64,000 nucleotides of DNA from Phytohabitans flavus. Lineage in GTDB: Bacteria > Actinomycetota > Actinomycetes > Mycobacteriales > Micromonosporaceae. Location: NCBI RefSeq assembly GCF_011764545.1, contig NZ_AP022870.1, positions 372,001 through 436,000 of the forward strand. Reading direction: 5' to 3'. The notes under the pieces are model-generated. The model did not search any database and was not told the origin of the DNA. It saw only the letters and a program-made list of their open reading frames with translations. Below, in pieces: positions 39,057 to 48,909 of this stretch (position 1 is its first letter; the number at the start of each line of letters is the position of its first letter). The translations under genes were made by a program, and so were the position numbers.

Positions 39057-39160
39057 CGTGATCAAAGTCAGCCCCGTTCCCGGCGTCGGTCAGGTGGTGC
39101 CCCGGGCTGGCCTGACCATCATGCCGTACCGGGCCCGCCCTTGTGGCGGCGGTCACCGTT

Positions 39161-39205
39161 GGTTTAGTTTGTCACTCGCGCGCCTTTGTTTAGTCGGCAG
39201 ACTAA
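39161..39205. promoter_or_regulatory. Putative ROK operators before the ABC operon
   Basis: GGTTTAGTTTGTC (39161-39173) and the perfect palindrome TTAGTC-GGCA-GACTAA (39190-39205). The first matches 11 of 13 bases of GATTTAGTTTTTC at 46852-46864 between the GH31 and GH42 genes, so one regulator may serve both. Confidence 0.5.
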
Positions 39206-39250
39206 CTAAGTACAGTCATACCACTTTCCGCCAGTAGAAGGGAGTGTGCC

Positions 39251-40909
39251 GTGGCCGACCGCAGAACGTTTCTCGGCCTCACGGGCCTCGGTGCCATGGC
39301 CATCGCCAGCGGTGGCCTGCTCAGCGCCTGCGGGGAAGGGGGCGGAAGCCAGGGCGCCGCGACCGATACCAACAAGGTCGCAGGAGTGCTGCCGGCGCAG
39401 GGCAAGCTCCCGGACGGCATCCCGCAGCCGGACATCGCGAGCACCCGGCCGATCCCGGACGGCTACAAGAAGTACCCCGCCAACCTCGTCGACGTGATCA
39501 CCGACAAGCCGGGCAGCAGCGGCAAGGAGATCAGCGCGATGACCCCGGCGTGGGGCCCGGCCCCGCCCGGGCTGGGGCAGAACGCGTACCTCGCGGCGAT
39601 CAACGAGGAGTTGGGCGTCCCGCTCAACTTTTCCATCCAGGACGGCCTCACCTACGCGGACAAGCTCAACGCGATGCTCGGCGCCCGCGACGTGCCCGAA
39701 CTGCTCTGCGTCCCGCAGTGGGAGGTGGAGAAGCTGCCCCGCTTCGCAGACGCGGTCAAGGTGCTCTTCGAGGATCTCACCGACCACCTGTCCGGCGACA
39801 AGGTCAACGCGTACCCGATGCTCGCGACCTTCCCCACCGGCGCCTGGCAGAACGCGCTGTGGAACCAGCGCCTCATGGCCGTGCCCAACCCGACCGACGG
39901 CCCGTTTCCGTGGGGGCTCTTCTACCGCAAGGACCTGCTCGACGCGAAGGGGCTGACCTACCCCAAGTCCATCGACGAGCTGCTCGCGATCGGCAAGCAG
40001 GTGACCGACACCAGGGCCGGCGTGTGGGCGTTCAGCGACATCTTCGCGATGGTCCAGATGTTCCACAAATCGCCCGCCTCGGAGACCGGGTGGCGGCTCA
40101 AGGCGGACGGCACGCCGGAGCACAAGTACGAGACGCCCGAGTTCAAGCAGGCGCTCGAGGTGATGGCTCGGATCTACAAGGAGGGCCTGGTCCACCCCGA
40201 CCTCGCGGCCAGCAAGGGCGGCGACGCGAAGAAGCTCATGGAGAGCGGCCGCATCCTCTTCATGCAGGACGGCATCGGCGCGTGGCAGGGCATGCAGGCG
40301 CAGCAGCAGAAGGTCACGCCCGGGTTCAACCTCCAGCCGGTGCCGGTCTTCTCGGCGACTGGCGGCGACCCGCTGGTGTGGGGCGACGACAAGCCGATCT
40401 CGTACACGTTCGTCAAGAAGGGCGTCGCCAAGGAGCGCGTCGAGGAGCTGCTTCGCGTGATCAACTGGTGCTCGGCGCCGTTCGGCACCAAGGAGTACCA
40501 CTTCCGCGAGTACGGCATCGAGGGCAAGCACCACACGATGACCGCGGACGGCCCGGTCAAGACCGACCTGGGCTTCAAGGAGATAGCCAACCAGTACTTC
40601 TTCGTCAGCGGCCGCAGCCCGGTTGTGCAGCCCTGGCCGGAGACGCCGAACTACGTGGGTGACCTGCTGACCTACTCGAACGCGATGGTCAAGTTCATGG
40701 AGACCAACCCGTGGGACGGGATCAAGCTCGAGTTCCCGGCGACGTACAAGTCGCAGACGGTCCCGTTCGAGGACAAGATCACTGACATCGTGCGCGGGCG
40801 GCGGGCGCTGACCGAGTTCGACGGGCTCGTCAACGAATGGCGCTCGGCCGGCGGCGGCAACGAGGCCCGCGACTTCCTCGCCAAGGCGCGCAGCGACGCC
40901 GGGAAATGA
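39251..40909 (+). CDS. ABC sugar-binding lipoprotein (large CUT1-type)
   Basis: 552 residues. N-terminus MADRRTFLGLTGLGAMAIASGGLLSACG combines a Tat-like RR motif with lipobox LLSAC (Cys27), so it is anchored outside the membrane. Long length, PAWGPAPPG and YVGDLLTYSNAMVKFMETNPW fit the LplA/YtcQ-like class of binding proteins for long plant saccharides. GTG start behind GAAGGGAG. Stop overlaps the first permease start. Exact ligand unknown; pectin fragments are likely by context. Confidence 0.88.
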   Translation: MADRRTFLGLTGLGAMAIASGGLLSACGEGGGSQGAATDTNKVAGVLPAQGKLPDGIPQPDIASTRPIPDGYKKYPANLVDVITDKPGSSGKEISAMTPAWGPAPPGLGQNAYLAAINEELGVPLNFSIQDGLTYADKLNAMLGARDVPELLCVPQWEVEKLPRFADAVKVLFEDLTDHLSGDKVNAYPMLATFPTGAWQNALWNQRLMAVPNPTDGPFPWGLFYRKDLLDAKGLTYPKSIDELLAIGKQVTDTRAGVWAFSDIFAMVQMFHKSPASETGWRLKADGTPEHKYETPEFKQALEVMARIYKEGLVHPDLAASKGGDAKKLMESGRILFMQDGIGAWQGMQAQQQKVTPGFNLQPVPVFSATGGDPLVWGDDKPISYTFVKKGVAKERVEELLRVINWCSAPFGTKEYHFREYGIEGKHHTMTADGPVKTDLGFKEIANQYFFVSGRSPVVQPWPETPNYVGDLLTYSNAMVKFMETNPWDGIKLEFPATYKSQTVPFEDKITDIVRGRRALTEFDGLVNEWRSAGGGNEARDFLAKARSDAGK

Positions 40910-41928
40910 GCACTGAAGTACCTGTGGCGGCCGGGCCGAGCGCAGAGCTCGCCCGGCCGCCGGCCCCGGAGCAGCCACCGGGGAAGCGGCGCCGGCCGCG
41001 GGTACCGCTGCGGGCCCGGCTCCGGCGCGACTGGCCGCTGCTGCTGATGACCGCGCCGGCCGCACTCCTGCTGCTGGTCTTCCACTACCTGCCCACGCTC
41101 GGCAACGTTGTCGCGTTCCAGGACTACAACCCGTACGCCGGCGACGGGCCGCTGTCCGCCTTCCTGGCCAGCGAGTGGATCGGTTTCGGCAACTTCGAGA
41201 CGCTCTTCGGCGACCCGGCGTTCTGGGACGCGCTGTGGAACACGCTCAGCATCACCGCGTTCCAGCTGATCTTCTTCTTCCCGCTGCCGATCGCGCTCGC
41301 CATCCTGCTCAACAGCGTGATCTCCGGGAAGCTGCGCGGGTTCATCCAGACAGTCGTGTACCTGCCGCACTTCTTCAGCTGGGTGCTGGTGGTCACGTTC
41401 TTCGTGCAGATGCTGGGCGGGGCCGGGCTGCTCGCCCAGGAGCTGCGCCAGGCCGGCATCGAGCCGCCGAACATCATGACCAACCCGGACACGTTCATCG
41501 TTCTGGTCACGGCCGAGGCGGTGTGGAAGGACGCCGGCTGGGGGATGATCGTCTTCCTGGCAGCACTGGCGATGATCGACCCCAACCTGTACGAGCAGGC
41601 GGCGGTCGACGGTGCCGGCCGCTGGCGCCGGCTGTGGCACGTGACGCTCCCCGGGCTGCGGCCGGTCATCGTGCTGCTGCTCATCCTCCGCCTCGGCGAC
41701 GCGCTCTCGGTCGGCTTCGAGCAGTTTCTGCTCCAGCGGGACGCGGTCGGCCGGGACGCCGCGGAGGTGCTCGACACGTACGTCTACTACCAGTCCATCA
41801 CCACGGGCAACTTCGGCTTCGGCGCGGCCGCCGGCCTCTTCAAGGCCGCCGTCGGGCTGGTCCTGATCCTGGCCGCCAACCGGGTCGCCCACCTGATCGG
41901 CGAGCGGGGGTTGATCTCGCGGCAATGA
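40906..41928 (+). CDS. ABC sugar permease 1
   Basis: 340 residues, six membrane helices, cytoplasmic Pro-rich N-tail. EAA loop: YEQAAVDGAGRWRRLWHVTLPGLRPV, which docks the ATPase. LplB/YteP-like. ATG overlaps the lipoprotein stop (ATGA). Confidence 0.92.
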   Translation: MSTEVPVAAGPSAELARPPAPEQPPGKRRRPRVPLRARLRRDWPLLLMTAPAALLLLVFHYLPTLGNVVAFQDYNPYAGDGPLSAFLASEWIGFGNFETLFGDPAFWDALWNTLSITAFQLIFFFPLPIALAILLNSVISGKLRGFIQTVVYLPHFFSWVLVVTFFVQMLGGAGLLAQELRQAGIEPPNIMTNPDTFIVLVTAEAVWKDAGWGMIVFLAALAMIDPNLYEQAAVDGAGRWRRLWHVTLPGLRPVIVLLLILRLGDALSVGFEQFLLQRDAVGRDAAEVLDTYVYYQSITTGNFGFGAAAGLFKAAVGLVLILAANRVAHLIGERGLISRQ

Positions 41929-41995
41929 GTGAGCGAATCATCGGGCGCAGCGCGTGTGGAGCCTCGTGGCCACCCGCAGCGGAGCGAGGACGGCC
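41929..41995 (+). repeat. Spacer resembling a dispersed Micromonosporaceae motif
   Basis: The 67 bases between the permease genes begin GTGAGCGAATCATCGGGC and end CGCAGCGGAGCGAGGACGGC. From memory this type of sequence recurs in front of genes in related genomes. Only a fragment (GCAGCGGAGCG, near 60551) recurs in this window. It includes the GAGGA ribosome site of permease 2. Confidence 0.35.
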
Positions 41996-42883
41996 ATGAG
42001 CGGCGCACGTCCCGTCTGGGAAGAGAAGCCGACGGCCGTAGGGCTGGCCGGCAAGGGCGCCGCCCTCACCGCGATGGCGCTGGTCGTATTGATTCCACTG
42101 TGGTCGGTGCTGGTCACAAGCCTCTCCTCGCGCCAGACCATCAACGCGGCCGGCGGCATGGTGATGGTGCCAAAGGGCATCGACGCCTCCGCGTACGTGA
42201 CGATCTTCTCCGGCGGCATCGTCACCCGTGCACTGTGGGTGTCCACAATGGTCACCGTCGCCGGCACGGTGGTGAGCCTCACGCTGACCGTGCTCGCCGC
42301 GTACGGCCTGTCCCGCCCCGGCTCGGTCGGCCACCGTACGCTGCTGTTCTTCTTCCTGCTGACGTTCCTGATCTATCCGGGCCTGGTGCCCAGCTACCTC
42401 GTGGTCACCGGCGTCGGCCTCAAGGACAGCCTGTGGGCGCTGATCCTGCCGAGCGCGATCAGCGTCTTCAACCTCGTCGTGGTCCGCGGCTTCTTCCAGG
42501 GCCTGCCGCACGAACTGCTGGACAGCGCGCGCATCGACGGCGCGGGCGAGTTTCGCATCCTGTGGCGCATCGTGCTGCCGCTGAGCCGCCCGGTGATCGC
42601 GGTGGTCGGCCTCTTCTACGCGGTGGGCTACTGGAACGTCTGGTTCAACGCCCTGCTGTACATCGACAGCAACGACAAGTTTCCGATCCAGCGCATCCTG
42701 CAAAGCATGATCCTACAAGGCCAATCCCCCAGCTTTTCGGGCCAGTCGGTCGGCTCGCTCCCGCCCACCCAGGCCATCAAGATGGCGGTAGTGATGGTGA
42801 CGGTAGCCCCGATCGTGCTGGTCTACCCGTTCATCCAGCGCCACTTCGTAAAGGGCGTAATCGTCGGCGCCATCAAGGGGTGA
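41996..42883 (+). CDS. ABC sugar permease 2
   Basis: 295 residues, six membrane helices, EAA loop LLDSARIDGAGEFRILWRIVLPLSRPV. LplC/YtcP-like. Pairs with permease 1; no ATP-binding gene follows, so the transporter probably uses a shared MsiK-type ATPase encoded elsewhere. Confidence 0.92.
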   Translation: MSGARPVWEEKPTAVGLAGKGAALTAMALVVLIPLWSVLVTSLSSRQTINAAGGMVMVPKGIDASAYVTIFSGGIVTRALWVSTMVTVAGTVVSLTLTVLAAYGLSRPGSVGHRTLLFFFLLTFLIYPGLVPSYLVVTGVGLKDSLWALILPSAISVFNLVVVRGFFQGLPHELLDSARIDGAGEFRILWRIVLPLSRPVIAVVGLFYAVGYWNVWFNALLYIDSNDKFPIQRILQSMILQGQSPSFSGQSVGSLPPTQAIKMAVVMVTVAPIVLVYPFIQRHFVKGVIVGAIKG

Positions 42884-42929
42884 CGGCGGGCGCCCGATCG
42901 GCCCCAGATCGCGAAACAAACAAAGAATC

Positions 42930-43474
42930 GAGCTACCGCGACGTCCGTGGTGGTCCGGACCGTCGCTCCCGCGGCCTCACCCTCCGTGCTTCACACCCCC
43001 ACTGCCGACCTTGCGCCCGGCGGCGCGGACTTTCCTCGATCGACGCAAGCGGCGTTGTGTCGCGCTGCGATCGTGGCGAAAAGTTGCCTCTCCGGGGTCA
43101 ATGAATCGCCACGGACGGCCAGAGCACGCACCGATCAAGGCCACGCCCCTTTCCGAGCGCCGGCTATCCACGGTGATCGCCTTGATCGGCGGGATGGGTC
43201 GGAGCGCGGAGCGATCGTGGTACAGATCTGCCCCCAGAGGGGCCGGTAAGTACCATGATCTGCCGGATTGCGTCCGGTCGCAGCGCTAGATCAAGGGATA
43301 CAGGTGTTCGCGATTCGCCCGGCTTGGTGCGTCGCGGGACAGGCGGGCCGTGGCCGCACTGCGGGCCGGGCCGGCCAACTGCCGGCCGGGCCGGCCAGGG
43401 CTGGGGTTGTGAATCGCGGAGGGTGAGGCCGCGGGAGCAGCGGTCCGGACCACCGCGGACGTCGCGGTAGCTCA
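42930..43474. repeat. Intergenic element B with terminal inverted repeats
   Basis: Occupies the gap after permease 2. Left arm 42930-42996 and right arm 43408-43474 are inverted copies of the core (GAGCTACCGCGACGTCCG outer end). The centre includes TCGCCACGGACG, shared with element A, and GCCGGCCGGGCCGGCC. No gene inside. Confidence 0.75.
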
Positions 43475-43545
43475 CATCTTCATTGGGCAATGAATCTGCG
43501 GGTGACCATTGCGGACGGATCGCTGTGCTGGCGCATGAGCGGGCG

Positions 43546-43710
43546 TCAGAGCCAGCGGAAGGAGGCGTTGTCGTTCCGGGTCTGGACGAGGTTGCGCCAG
43601 CTGTACGGGCCGATCAGGTCGCGGGCCACGCCCGTGGTCGAGAAGAGCAGGGCGCCCACGACCTCCCCCGTGATGTCGCTTCGCGTTGTTGCGGCACCGC
43701 GGGGGAGGCA
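43546..43710 (-). other. Open segment after protease gene, possible gene remnant
   Basis: In the same frame as the protease, 55 codons are open after two stops, and the last 40 look protein-like (VVGALLFSTTGVARDLIGPY then SWRNLVQTRNDNASFRWL). The only start would be GTG 43659. I do not recognise it. It could be a remnant of a longer gene or a small gene. Confidence 0.3.
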
Positions 43711-43728
43711 TCAAGGTGCTTGCGGGCG

Positions 43729-44406
43729 TTAGACCCCTGCGACCGAGCGGATCCAAGCGCGGTTGGCGGCTACGCTGCCGTAGTTCTGGTACGTGGAGCC
43801 GTTGCCGGTCGAGCAGACGCCGACCTGCTGTCCATTGTAGAACTGCGGGCCGCCGGAGTCGCCGCGCCAGGCGACGCCGTTGCCGGGGGTGCTGCGGATG
43901 GCCGGGCCGCCGTACGCGTCCGTGGCGCTGAGGCTCGAAACCGTCACGGTGGCGGTCTTGAGCTGGCTGGAGGCGGGGCAGTTGGTGCAGGTGCGGCCCC
44001 AGCCGTAGATGCTGTTGGTCGAGCCGACCGGCGGGTTGCTGCTGGCCAGCGTCACGTACGTGGTCGAGACGCCAGAGCTGAGCCGGAGCAGCGCCAGGTC
44101 GTTCTGTGCCGAGGTAGAGCTGACGGTACGGGTCTGGCCGCCGGACGCGTAGTAGACGCTGCCGACGCGCACGGACATCGTGCCGCCCAGGCAGTGGCGG
44201 GCGGTGAGCACCCACTGGGACGCGATGATCGAGCCGGAGCAGGTGAACGAGCCGCCACTGAAGACGGCCGCGGCCCACGGGGCGGACGAGACGGTGCCGC
44301 CGCCGATGATGAAGGGCTGCGGCGTGGTGGCGGAGGCGGCGGCCGGGGCGACGAGCGCGCCGACGAGGGCGGTCGCGGCGGTGGCCAGAAGCAGACGGAT
44401 GCGCAC
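43729..44406 (-). CDS. Secreted trypsin-like serine protease (S1)
   Basis: 225 residues from GTG 44406 behind AAAGGAG. Signal peptide RIRLLLATAATALVGALVAPAAASA, then propeptide-like TTPQPF and the mature start IIGGGTV. Catalytic triad His71 (LTARHC), Asp103 (NDLALL) and Ser184 (GDSGGP) intact; cysteine pairs typical of chymotrypsin fold. Specificity pocket not assigned. Gene stands alone. Confidence 0.92.
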   Translation of the reverse strand: MRIRLLLATAATALVGALVAPAAASATTPQPFIIGGGTVSSAPWAAAVFSGGSFTCSGSIIASQWVLTARHCLGGTMSVRVGSVYYASGGQTRTVSSTSAQNDLALLRLSSGVSTTYVTLASSNPPVGSTNSIYGWGRTCTNCPASSQLKTATVTVSSLSATDAYGGPAIRSTPGNGVAWRGDSGGPQFYNGQQVGVCSTGNGSTYQNYGSVAANRAWIRSVAGV

Positions 44407-44554
44407 TGCGGGACTCCTTTTGGGAGGGCCGACGATGTGAGGCATCACGCTAGGCGGGTGCCATCGTATCCACAAATCCCGATTTGTTAATACCGGGCGG
44501 CTATGGGAGCGCAGGCGTGGCACCCCCACCATGGCACCACGCCTGCGCAAGCGA

Positions 44555-46849
44555 TCAAGGCGTCAGTTCAATGTGCGGAACGCCCTGACCACGTCCAAAC
44601 GCGAGGGTCGCGTCCCGTACCCGCAAAGGACCCGCACAGGTCACGCGGAGGGTGTCGCCCTCGCGGACGGCGACCACGACGGTGTCGCCATCCACGTCCC
44701 GCACGACGGTGCGGGCGTCCGTGCCGCCCCAGCTGACCAGCGTCACCCCGTCGAAGGGGCCGTCGCCGACGCTGTCCTGATCGGACAGTACCGGGATCAG
44801 CGCGCCGTGCCGCACGAAGAGCGGGATGCGTGAGAGCGGCGCCGCCACCCGCAGGTACCGCCCGCCCTCGTGGGTCTCGCCGGTCCAATGGTCCACCCAC
44901 CGCCCGGCGGGCAGGTAGACGTCGCGCTCGCCGGACGGGTCGTGCATGGGCGCGACGAGCAGATCGGGGCCGAGCAGGTACTCAAGCTCGGCGCCCCACG
45001 CGGCCGGGTCGCCGGGTGAGTCGACGAGCAGCGCGCGCATCAACGGGATGCCGGTGCGGGCGGACTCGACGGCGGCGGAGTAGATGTACGGCAACAGCCG
45101 GTAGCGCAACCGCAGCGCCTCGACAACGAGCCGCTCGGCGCCGGCCGGGAAGTCCCACGGCAGCCGGCTCGTGGTGCCGTGGAAGCGGACCAGCGGGGAG
45201 AGCGCGGCGAACTGGGCCCACCGCACGTACAGGTCGGGCGCCGGCGTGCCGTGAAAGCCGCCCGCGTCGTGGCTCCAGAACGGTACGCCGGAGAGGCCGT
45301 GCGACAGGCCGCCGCGCAGTGTGCTGCCCATCGCCGGGTACGTGGCGTTGACGTCGCCGCCCCACTGGGCCGAGTGCCGCTGCCCGCCCAGGTACGACGA
45401 GCGGGCCCACACCAGCCCGTGCCCGGCGACCTCCCGGGTGACCGCCGAGACGGTGTCGTTGAAGAGCAGCGTGTACACGTTGTGCAGCTCGGCTCCGCTC
45501 ATCCCGTTGTGTGCCACCGCGTCGGCCGGCACGCCCTCGGCGAAGTCCGTCTTGAACACGGCCACGCCCTGCTCCAGCAGCGGCCGCAGCAGCCCCACGA
45601 ACCAGGCGACCGCGGCCGGGTTGGTGAAGTCGACGATCCCGGAGGCGGGGTGGGAACCGTGCCACACGTCCGCCACGTACGTCGAGCCGTCCGCCCGGCG
45701 CAGGAAGTAGCCGGCCTCGGCCGCCTCGGCGAAGGCGGGGGAGTGCTGGCTGACGTACGGGTTGGTCCAGAGGCACACCTTGAAGCCCTGGTCCCGCAGC
45801 ACCCGCAGCATCCGCGCCGGGTCGGGGAAGTTGTCCGCGTCCCACCGCAGGTCGGACCAGTGCCCGGCCACCTGCCAGTAGCAGTCCAGGTGCAGCACGT
45901 CGGCGGGGATGCCGCGCTCGCGCAGCCGCCGGGCCCGCTCCAGCACCCGTTCCTCGGTGTCCACATAGAACCCCGACGACATCCACGCGCCGAACGCCCA
46001 CTTCGGCGGCAGCAGCGGCCGGCAGGTGAGCCGGTTGTACCGATCGAGCACGTCCGCCGGCGCCGGCCCGGCGAGCACGTAGTAGTCGAGCACGTCGTCC
46101 GGCACCAGGATCTGCACGCAGCTGTGTGTGGACTGGCACATGTCGAACTCGACCGGCATCCCGCTGTCGACGAGCACCCCGTACCCGCGGCTGGAGATGT
46201 AGAGGGGCACGGTCTTGTGCGAGCGGTCGGACTCGGTGCCGAACGCGTCGAAGTTCCACATCAGGGCGCGCTGGCCGCGCTTGTCGAGCGGGGTGAACTT
46301 CTCCCCGAAGCCCACGAAGCGCTCGTCGGCGGGGGCGGTGAAGCTCTCGTGGTACGCCGCGACGGTGCCATCGGCCAGCGAGCGTCCGAAGGGGAGCGTG
46401 CGCATGCGGCCGCTGATGTCCCGCTCGCCCGGGTTTTCCTCCAGCAGCACGCGGCCGGCGGGGTCGACGAAGCGCAGGTGCCACGGGTCGAGCGTGAGCT
46501 CGGCGGTCACCGCGCCGGCGCTGACCCGCACGACCGGGCCGGCCACGGTGACGGTCGCCGGGTGCGCCTCGGGCCGTACCAGCGTGAGCGCGCGGGCCGC
46601 GCGGCCGCGTGCGTCGGGTGCCTCGCTCAGCCGTACCCGCAGGATGCCCTCGCCCGCCGCGCCGATCTGGATCGCGAGCGTCCCGCCGTCGGACGTCGTG
46701 GCCTTCACCGACACGCCGGAGGCGTCGGTGGTGACCAGCTCGGCCCTGGTCACGGCCGAGAGCCCCCGCTCGCCGGGGGAGCGGACGGGCAGGTCCGGCG
46801 GGTCGGCGACGAACGTCTCGTACGGCACGAGCGGCGGTCGGTAGGGCAT
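44555..46849 (-). CDS. GH31 glycosidase, alpha-xylosidase-like
   Basis: 764 residues, no signal peptide. Nucleophile Asp435 in VFKTDFAEGVP and acid/base Asp499 in WGGDVNATYP. The KTDF[GA]E motif and the blocks PLLPPKWAFGAWMSSGFYVDTEE and ADVLHLDCYW fit the YicI-like alpha-xylosidase branch more than maltase-type alpha-glucosidases. It could remove xylose from xyloglucan or pectin-derived oligomers. Divergent from GH42 with 55 bases between; a ROK-like half-site lies there. Confidence 0.88.
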   Translation of the reverse strand: MPYRPPLVPYETFVADPPDLPVRSPGERGLSAVTRAELVTTDASGVSVKATTSDGGTLAIQIGAAGEGILRVRLSEAPDARGRAARALTLVRPEAHPATVTVAGPVVRVSAGAVTAELTLDPWHLRFVDPAGRVLLEENPGERDISGRMRTLPFGRSLADGTVAAYHESFTAPADERFVGFGEKFTPLDKRGQRALMWNFDAFGTESDRSHKTVPLYISSRGYGVLVDSGMPVEFDMCQSTHSCVQILVPDDVLDYYVLAGPAPADVLDRYNRLTCRPLLPPKWAFGAWMSSGFYVDTEERVLERARRLRERGIPADVLHLDCYWQVAGHWSDLRWDADNFPDPARMLRVLRDQGFKVCLWTNPYVSQHSPAFAEAAEAGYFLRRADGSTYVADVWHGSHPASGIVDFTNPAAVAWFVGLLRPLLEQGVAVFKTDFAEGVPADAVAHNGMSGAELHNVYTLLFNDTVSAVTREVAGHGLVWARSSYLGGQRHSAQWGGDVNATYPAMGSTLRGGLSHGLSGVPFWSHDAGGFHGTPAPDLYVRWAQFAALSPLVRFHGTTSRLPWDFPAGAERLVVEALRLRYRLLPYIYSAAVESARTGIPLMRALLVDSPGDPAAWGAELEYLLGPDLLVAPMHDPSGERDVYLPAGRWVDHWTGETHEGGRYLRVAAPLSRIPLFVRHGALIPVLSDQDSVGDGPFDGVTLVSWGGTDARTVVRDVDGDTVVVAVREGDTLRVTCAGPLRVRDATLAFGRGQGVPHIELTP

Positions 46850-46851
46850 GT

Positions 46852-46864
46852 GATTTAGTTTTTC
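46852..46864. promoter_or_regulatory. ROK-like half-site between GH31 and GH42
   Basis: GATTTAGTTTTTC matches GGTTTAGTTTGTC (39161-39173) in 11 of 13 bases, and the reverse complement of the next 15 bases contains a similar GGGTTAGAA. Confidence 0.4.
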
Positions 46865-46904
46865 TTCTAACCCAACAAACTGTCAACGCCTCGAGGAGCA
46901 CCGG

Positions 46905-48805
46905 ATGAAGTGGCCGCGCGGGGTCGACGGGCTGTGCTACGGCGGGGACTACAACCCGGAGCAGTGGCCCGAGGACGTCTGGCGGGAGGATGTCGCGCTG
47001 ATGCGGCGGGCCGGCGTCAACCTGGTCAGCGTCGGTGTCTTCGCCTGGTCGCGGCTGGAGCCGGAGGAGGGGCGGTACACGTTCGACTGGCTGGACCGGG
47101 TGCTCGACCTGCTCGACGCCGGCGGGGTCAAGGTCGCGCTGGCCACGCCGACCGCCTCGCCGCCGCCGTGGTTCAGCCTGGCCCACCCCGACGCGCTCCC
47201 GGTACGCGCGGACGGCACCCGCCTCCTGCACGGCAGCCGGGACACGTACTGCGCCAGCGCCCCGGCCTATCGCGAGGCGTGCCGGCGGATCGCACGGGAG
47301 CTGGCCCGCCGGTACGCGGACCACCCGGCCGTCGCGCTCTGGCACGTGCACAACGAGTACGGGACGGTGTGCCACTGCGACCACGCGGCCGCCGCCTTCC
47401 GGGCCTGGCTGCGAGACCGCTACCGTACGCTCGACGCGCTCAACGACGCCTGGACCACGGCGTTCTGGAGCCAGCACTACGCCGACTGGGCGTACGTCTT
47501 CCCGCCCCGCGCCACGCAGTACCTGCCCAACCCGGGGCAGGTGCTCGACTTCCGGCGGTTCTGGTCGGACGAGCTGCTGGCCGCGTACGTCGAACAACGC
47601 GACGTGCTGCGCGCGGCCGGGCCGGACGTGCCGGTGACCACCAACTACGTCTTCGGCGCGTGGGTACCCGTCGACCACGCCCGCTGGGCCCGCGAGGTGG
47701 ACCTCGTGGCGATCGACCACTACCCGTCCGACGCCGGGCCCGGGGCCGAGGAGGAGACCGCGTTCGCCGCCGACCTGGCCCGGTCGTGGGCCGGCGGGCG
47801 CCCGTGGCTGCTCATGGAGAGCGCGCCGAACCTCGTCTACACGGGCGGGCGCATGCACGCCAAGGAGCCCGGCCGGATGGCCCGGCACAGCCTGTCGCAC
47901 GTGGCGCGCGGCTCGCGCGGCGCGATGTTCTTCCAGTGGCGGGCGCCGCGCGGCGGGCCGAACGCTTCCACTCGGCCCTCGTACCGCACGCCGGGCCGGA
48001 CAGCCGGGTGTACCGGGAAGCCGTCGAACTGGGTGAGGCGCTCGGCGGCCTCTCCGAAGTGGACACCGGTGCGGTGGAGGCGTGCGTGGCCATCGCCTGG
48101 GGCGCCGCCTCGTGGTGGGCGCTGCAAGGGCCGGGACTGCCGTGGGACGGGATCGACTACCTGGCCGAGGTGCGGGCCGCGCACCGGGCCCTGTGGCGGG
48201 TGGGCATCACGGCCGACTTCGTGTCGCTGGACCGGGCCGGGCCGCTCCCGTACCAGCTGCTGGTCCTCCCCGCCCACTACCTGATGTCGGACGCGGCGGC
48301 CGCGGCGGTGCGGACCTATGTGGACGGTGGTGGGCGACTCGTCGCGACGTACCTCTCCGGGGTGGCCGACGAGTACGGGCGGGTGCGGCTCGGCGGCTAC
48401 CCGGGCGCGCTGCGCGAGGTGCTGGGGGTACGGGTGGAGGAGTTCCGGCCGACGCCCGACGGGTGGGCCGAGGACGTGCACCTGGCCGGGGCGGTCGAAG
48501 TCCGTCCAGGCGTCACGCGGCACCGGTTCGGGGCGGGAACGGCCTGGTATGTGTCGAGCCCGCTCGGCGACGGGGTCTACGGGAAGCTGCTGGCCGAGGC
48601 GGCCGGGATACCGGTGCGCGAGGGCGCGGCCGAGCTGGAGCTGGTGCGGCGGCGGGACCGGCACGCGTCGTGGCTGTTCGCGTTCAACCACGGCACCTCG
48701 GCCCGCGAGGTCGAAGTTGCGGGGACCGACCTGATGACCGGGACGCCTGTCGAGGGCACCGTCGAGGTATCGGCCGGCGGGTGGGCGGTGATACGCGAGA
48801 CCTAA
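46905..48805 (+). CDS. GH42 beta-galactosidase (one frameshift)
   Basis: Removes terminal beta-galactose. N-part in frame from ATG 46905 (GAGGAGC upstream): YGGDYNPEQWPEDVW, acid/base Glu151 in WHVHNEYG, nucleophile Glu305 in LLMESAPN. Near base 47968, FFQWRAPRGG should continue AERFHSALVPHAG; that reading is found in the next frame and runs to the stop at 48805. One G added to a GGG run restores about 633 residues with trimerisation and C-terminal beta domains. No signal peptide, so it acts on imported oligosaccharides. Confidence 0.88.
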
Positions 48806-48909
48806 TTGTCTGGGGAAAGCCCTTGCCCTACGATCGGCGGTGACGCGGGGAGCCGACTCCTACCCCAGGTGGCGCTGGGCACGCCGCCCGCTCTCACTGG
48901 AGTCCTCGC

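Noticed and set aside
48806-48909. Terminator or riboswitch before the rhamnogalacturonan lyase
   Set aside because: Only short imperfect complementarities are visible, not a convincing stem or known aptamer.
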